DNA of 64,000 nucleotides from Corynebacterium kroppenstedtii. Its GTDB lineage: Bacteria > Actinomycetota > Actinomycetes > Mycobacteriales > Mycobacteriaceae. A program made the translations under genes and the position numbers. This document shows, piece after piece, positions 62,842-64,000 of this stretch. Below the pieces are notes generated by a model, which worked only from the letters and a program-made list of their open reading frames with translations, did not search any database and had not been told where the DNA came from. The first letter of the stretch is position 1, and every line of letters starts with the position of its first letter. The DNA lies in NCBI RefSeq assembly GCF_016894245.1, contig NZ_CP069792.1, forward strand, positions 2,108,001-2,172,000. Reading direction: 5' to 3'.

Positions 62842-62872
62842 ACCCTACTGAACAGTGTTCAGTAATCTGCAA
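62842..62872 (-). promoter_or_regulatory. bioA promoter with BioQ-type operator
   Basis: Reading on the minus strand: -35-like TTGCAG (62872-62867), AT, the perfect 19-bp palindrome TACTGAACACTGTTCAGTA (62864-62846) and -10 TAGGGT (62847-62842), then 7 nt and ATG 62834. The core TGAAC-N3-GTTCA matches the site type known for the TetR-family biotin regulator BioQ of corynebacteria. A repressor here would sit between the -35 and -10. The palindrome also contains the scpB stop codon. Confidence 0.8.
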
Positions 62873-63443
62873 TAGCCTCATCAATCGCTTCCACATCAGG
62901 TAACAGAGGCGCCAAATCTGGCAGTTCAGAGATATCCGAGAGGCCCATCGTCTCTAAAAACAACTCAGTGGTGGCATACAAATGAGCTCCCGACGTCTGC
63001 TCCTCACCCACTTCTTTCACCAAACCACGCAGCGCTAAGGTTCGCATGACACCATCACAGTTCACCCCGCGGACAGCGGCGACTTGGGAGCGAGTTACCG
63101 GCTGGCGATAGGCCACCACCGCGAGCGTTTCCAGCGCCGCTCGTGACAACTTTGTTTGCGCGCCGTCTAACAAAAATGCCTCAACGGCCGGCGCGTGCTC
63201 AGCTCTGGTGTAGAGCCGCCACCCATCATCGACGTGACGCAGCTCGATGCCACTGCCTCTTTGATCGAGTTCGTCTCTCCACTCGTCGATAACCGCGCGC
63301 GTCTCTTGCTCCGACGCCCCCACCGCGCGGGAAATATCAGAGATAGAGGCAGGATCGTCCAACACCAACATCACCGACTCCACTGCAGCCCGAAGTGCAG
63401 AGATCTTCGGTAAATCATTCGGGTTCGTGGTGTTATCTTTCAC
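62859..63443 (-). CDS. scpB: ScpB, segregation and condensation protein B
   Basis: ScpB forms, with ScpA and SMC, the condensin that organises the chromosome. The 194-residue protein has two winged-helix domains: SALRAAVESVMLVLDDPASISDISRAVGASEQETRAVIDEWRDEL and LSRAALETLAVVAYRQPVTRSQVAAVRGVNCDGVMRTLALRGLVKEVG. It ends GPDIXELPDLAPLLPD-like, here SDISELPDLAPLLPDV. The C-terminal codons and the stop lie inside the bioA operator. It follows scpA with a 67-bp gap. Confidence 0.93.
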   Translation of the reverse strand: MKDNTTNPNDLPKISALRAAVESVMLVLDDPASISDISRAVGASEQETRAVIDEWRDELDQRGSGIELRHVDDGWRLYTRAEHAPAVEAFLLDGAQTKLSRAALETLAVVAYRQPVTRSQVAAVRGVNCDGVMRTLALRGLVKEVGEEQTSGAHLYATTELFLETMGLSDISELPDLAPLLPDVEAIDEAIADY

Positions 63444-63510
63444 TTCACCGATCCTCGTGTCTGCCGATCCTCGTATGTGAGGTACTGACCCCTAGTCTGG
63501 CGACCGGGAC

Positions 63511-64000
63511 TTACTCCCAGTTCGCGGCCGCAACGACAGCTGGATCAACCTCAAGACCCGTCCACGCTACTAACATCTCGCCTAAAGGCTCATCTTGGTC
63601 GATGTCAGTGGCATGAGCCTTAAATAACTCTAACAATGCTAAGAACCTGCCGACGATTTGCATTGATACCGTGCAGTCGGAGGTCAGTTGCTCGAATGAG
63701 CACCACGAATAGGCACCGGCGGAATGGAGCATGGAAAGAATCCGTCCCGCTTGTTCCGGGACGGATACCGCCACGGAGTGGATGTGTGACGTATTCACTG
63801 TGTCAGGTGGACGGGGGCGGAATACAGCTGCTGCCATATCGGCAAATGACTGGGGGGTGTGGTCAATACGGACCGGCGGCAACAGCGATGCGAACTTTTC
63901 TTCCATGCCAACCGCCCGCGGGTAACGTCGGGCGGCATGCGTGTGACGTACACGTAGCTCGTCCGCAATTTCCTTATAAGCCCGATATTGAAGCAATCGA
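63511..64000 (-). CDS. scpA: ScpA, segregation and condensation protein A (5' end outside window)
   Basis: The C-terminal 163 residues of the kleisin ScpA are visible; the frame is open to the window edge at the RLLQYRAYKEIADELR end, and the N-terminus lies beyond 64000. The C-terminal winged helix that contacts SMC is seen as VTVSMQIVGRFLALLELFKAHATDIDQDEPLGEMLVAW. It leads scpB in the same direction. Mycobacterial order is parA-like, scpA, scpB, then rluB-cmk-engA. Confidence 0.88.
   Translation of the reverse strand, partial: RLLQYRAYKEIADELRVRHTHAARRYPRAVGMEEKFASLLPPVRIDHTPQSFADMAAAVFRPRPPDTVNTSHIHSVAVSVPEQAGRILSMLHSAGAYSWCSFEQLTSDCTVSMQIVGRFLALLELFKAHATDIDQDEPLGEMLVAWTGLEVDPAVVAAANWE

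Overview
The window looks like the chromosome of a Corynebacterium or a close relative. Signs of this are the pupylation cluster arc-dop-pup-pafA with no 20S proteasome genes, an OdhI-type FHA protein with the ETTSVFR phosphorylation motif, RbpA, SecA2, and lnt and ppm1 as separate genes. Gene order parallels blocks I know from Mycobacterium tuberculosis (the Rv2115c to Rv2050, Rv1847 to Rv1821 and Rv1713 to Rv1709 neighbourhoods). The species cannot be fixed from sequence alone. I see no IS element, phage gene, CRISPR array or rRNA. One tRNA, tRNA-Pro(GGG), is present.

Layout. About 1-6.8 kb: ARC ATPase (5' end cut by the window), Dop, Pup, PafA and a fused PafB-PafC regulator. 6.9-12.9 kb: TatA, TatC, a HelY-type helicase and an M24 peptidase. 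12.9-23.3 kb: a cobalamin block in which cobL-cobM-cobK (+) converges on cobG-cobH-cobI-cobJ (-), and cobN (+) diverges from cobG behind a cobalamin riboswitch. 23.3-26.6 kb: lnt, ppm1 and rbpA, with a long bidirectional terminator between ppm1 and rbpA. 26.8-31 kb: a small zinc-ribbon protein, a YceI-like lipid-binding protein, a tiny membrane protein, a T4-endonuclease-V-like protein and a NatAB-type ABC exporter. 31-35.5 kb: an ion-transport run on the minus strand (KtrB, KtrA, SulP, CDF). 35.7-43.8 kb: an MHS-type transporter, a phosphoribosyltransferase, a DedA protein, an unusual CFA-synthase-like protein, type II NADH dehydrogenase, a hot-dog thioesterase and 6-phosphogluconate dehydrogenase. 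43.9-49 kb: paired CNNM/CorC proteins, a conserved actinobacterial protein and an SBP-VWA protein. 49-55.3 kb (minus strand): MerR regulator, DUF151 protein, FtsR, OdhI, PgsA2-like enzyme and SecA2. 55.5-64 kb: RraA-like protein, tRNA-Pro, a methyltransferase, a Cmk-Der fusion, RluB, BioD, BioA, ScpB and ScpA (cut by the window edge).

How the genes work together. The first block tags proteins with Pup and unfolds or recycles them without degradation. PafBC is a DNA-damage transcription factor in relatives. The cob block covers much of the aerobic corrin ring pathway up to cobalt insertion, but cobF, cobA, cobB and cobS/T are not here. TatAC and SecA2 belong to protein export; Lnt and Ppm1 belong to lipoprotein and mannolipid synthesis.

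The most interesting signals are regulatory or architectural. A perfect 19-bp palindrome matching the BioQ operator type spans the scpB stop codon and fills the spacer of a likely leaderless bioA promoter. A cobalamin riboswitch precedes cobN. Cmk and Der are fused through an acidic linker of about 110-120 residues. A CFA-synthase-like protein has lost the normal SAM glycine motif, and its 3' end overlaps dedA by 62 bp in convergent orientation. Many start codons here lie 6-8 nt behind a TAnnnT -10 element, indicating frequent leaderless mRNAs. I found no clear anti-phage or otherwise wholly novel multi-gene system.
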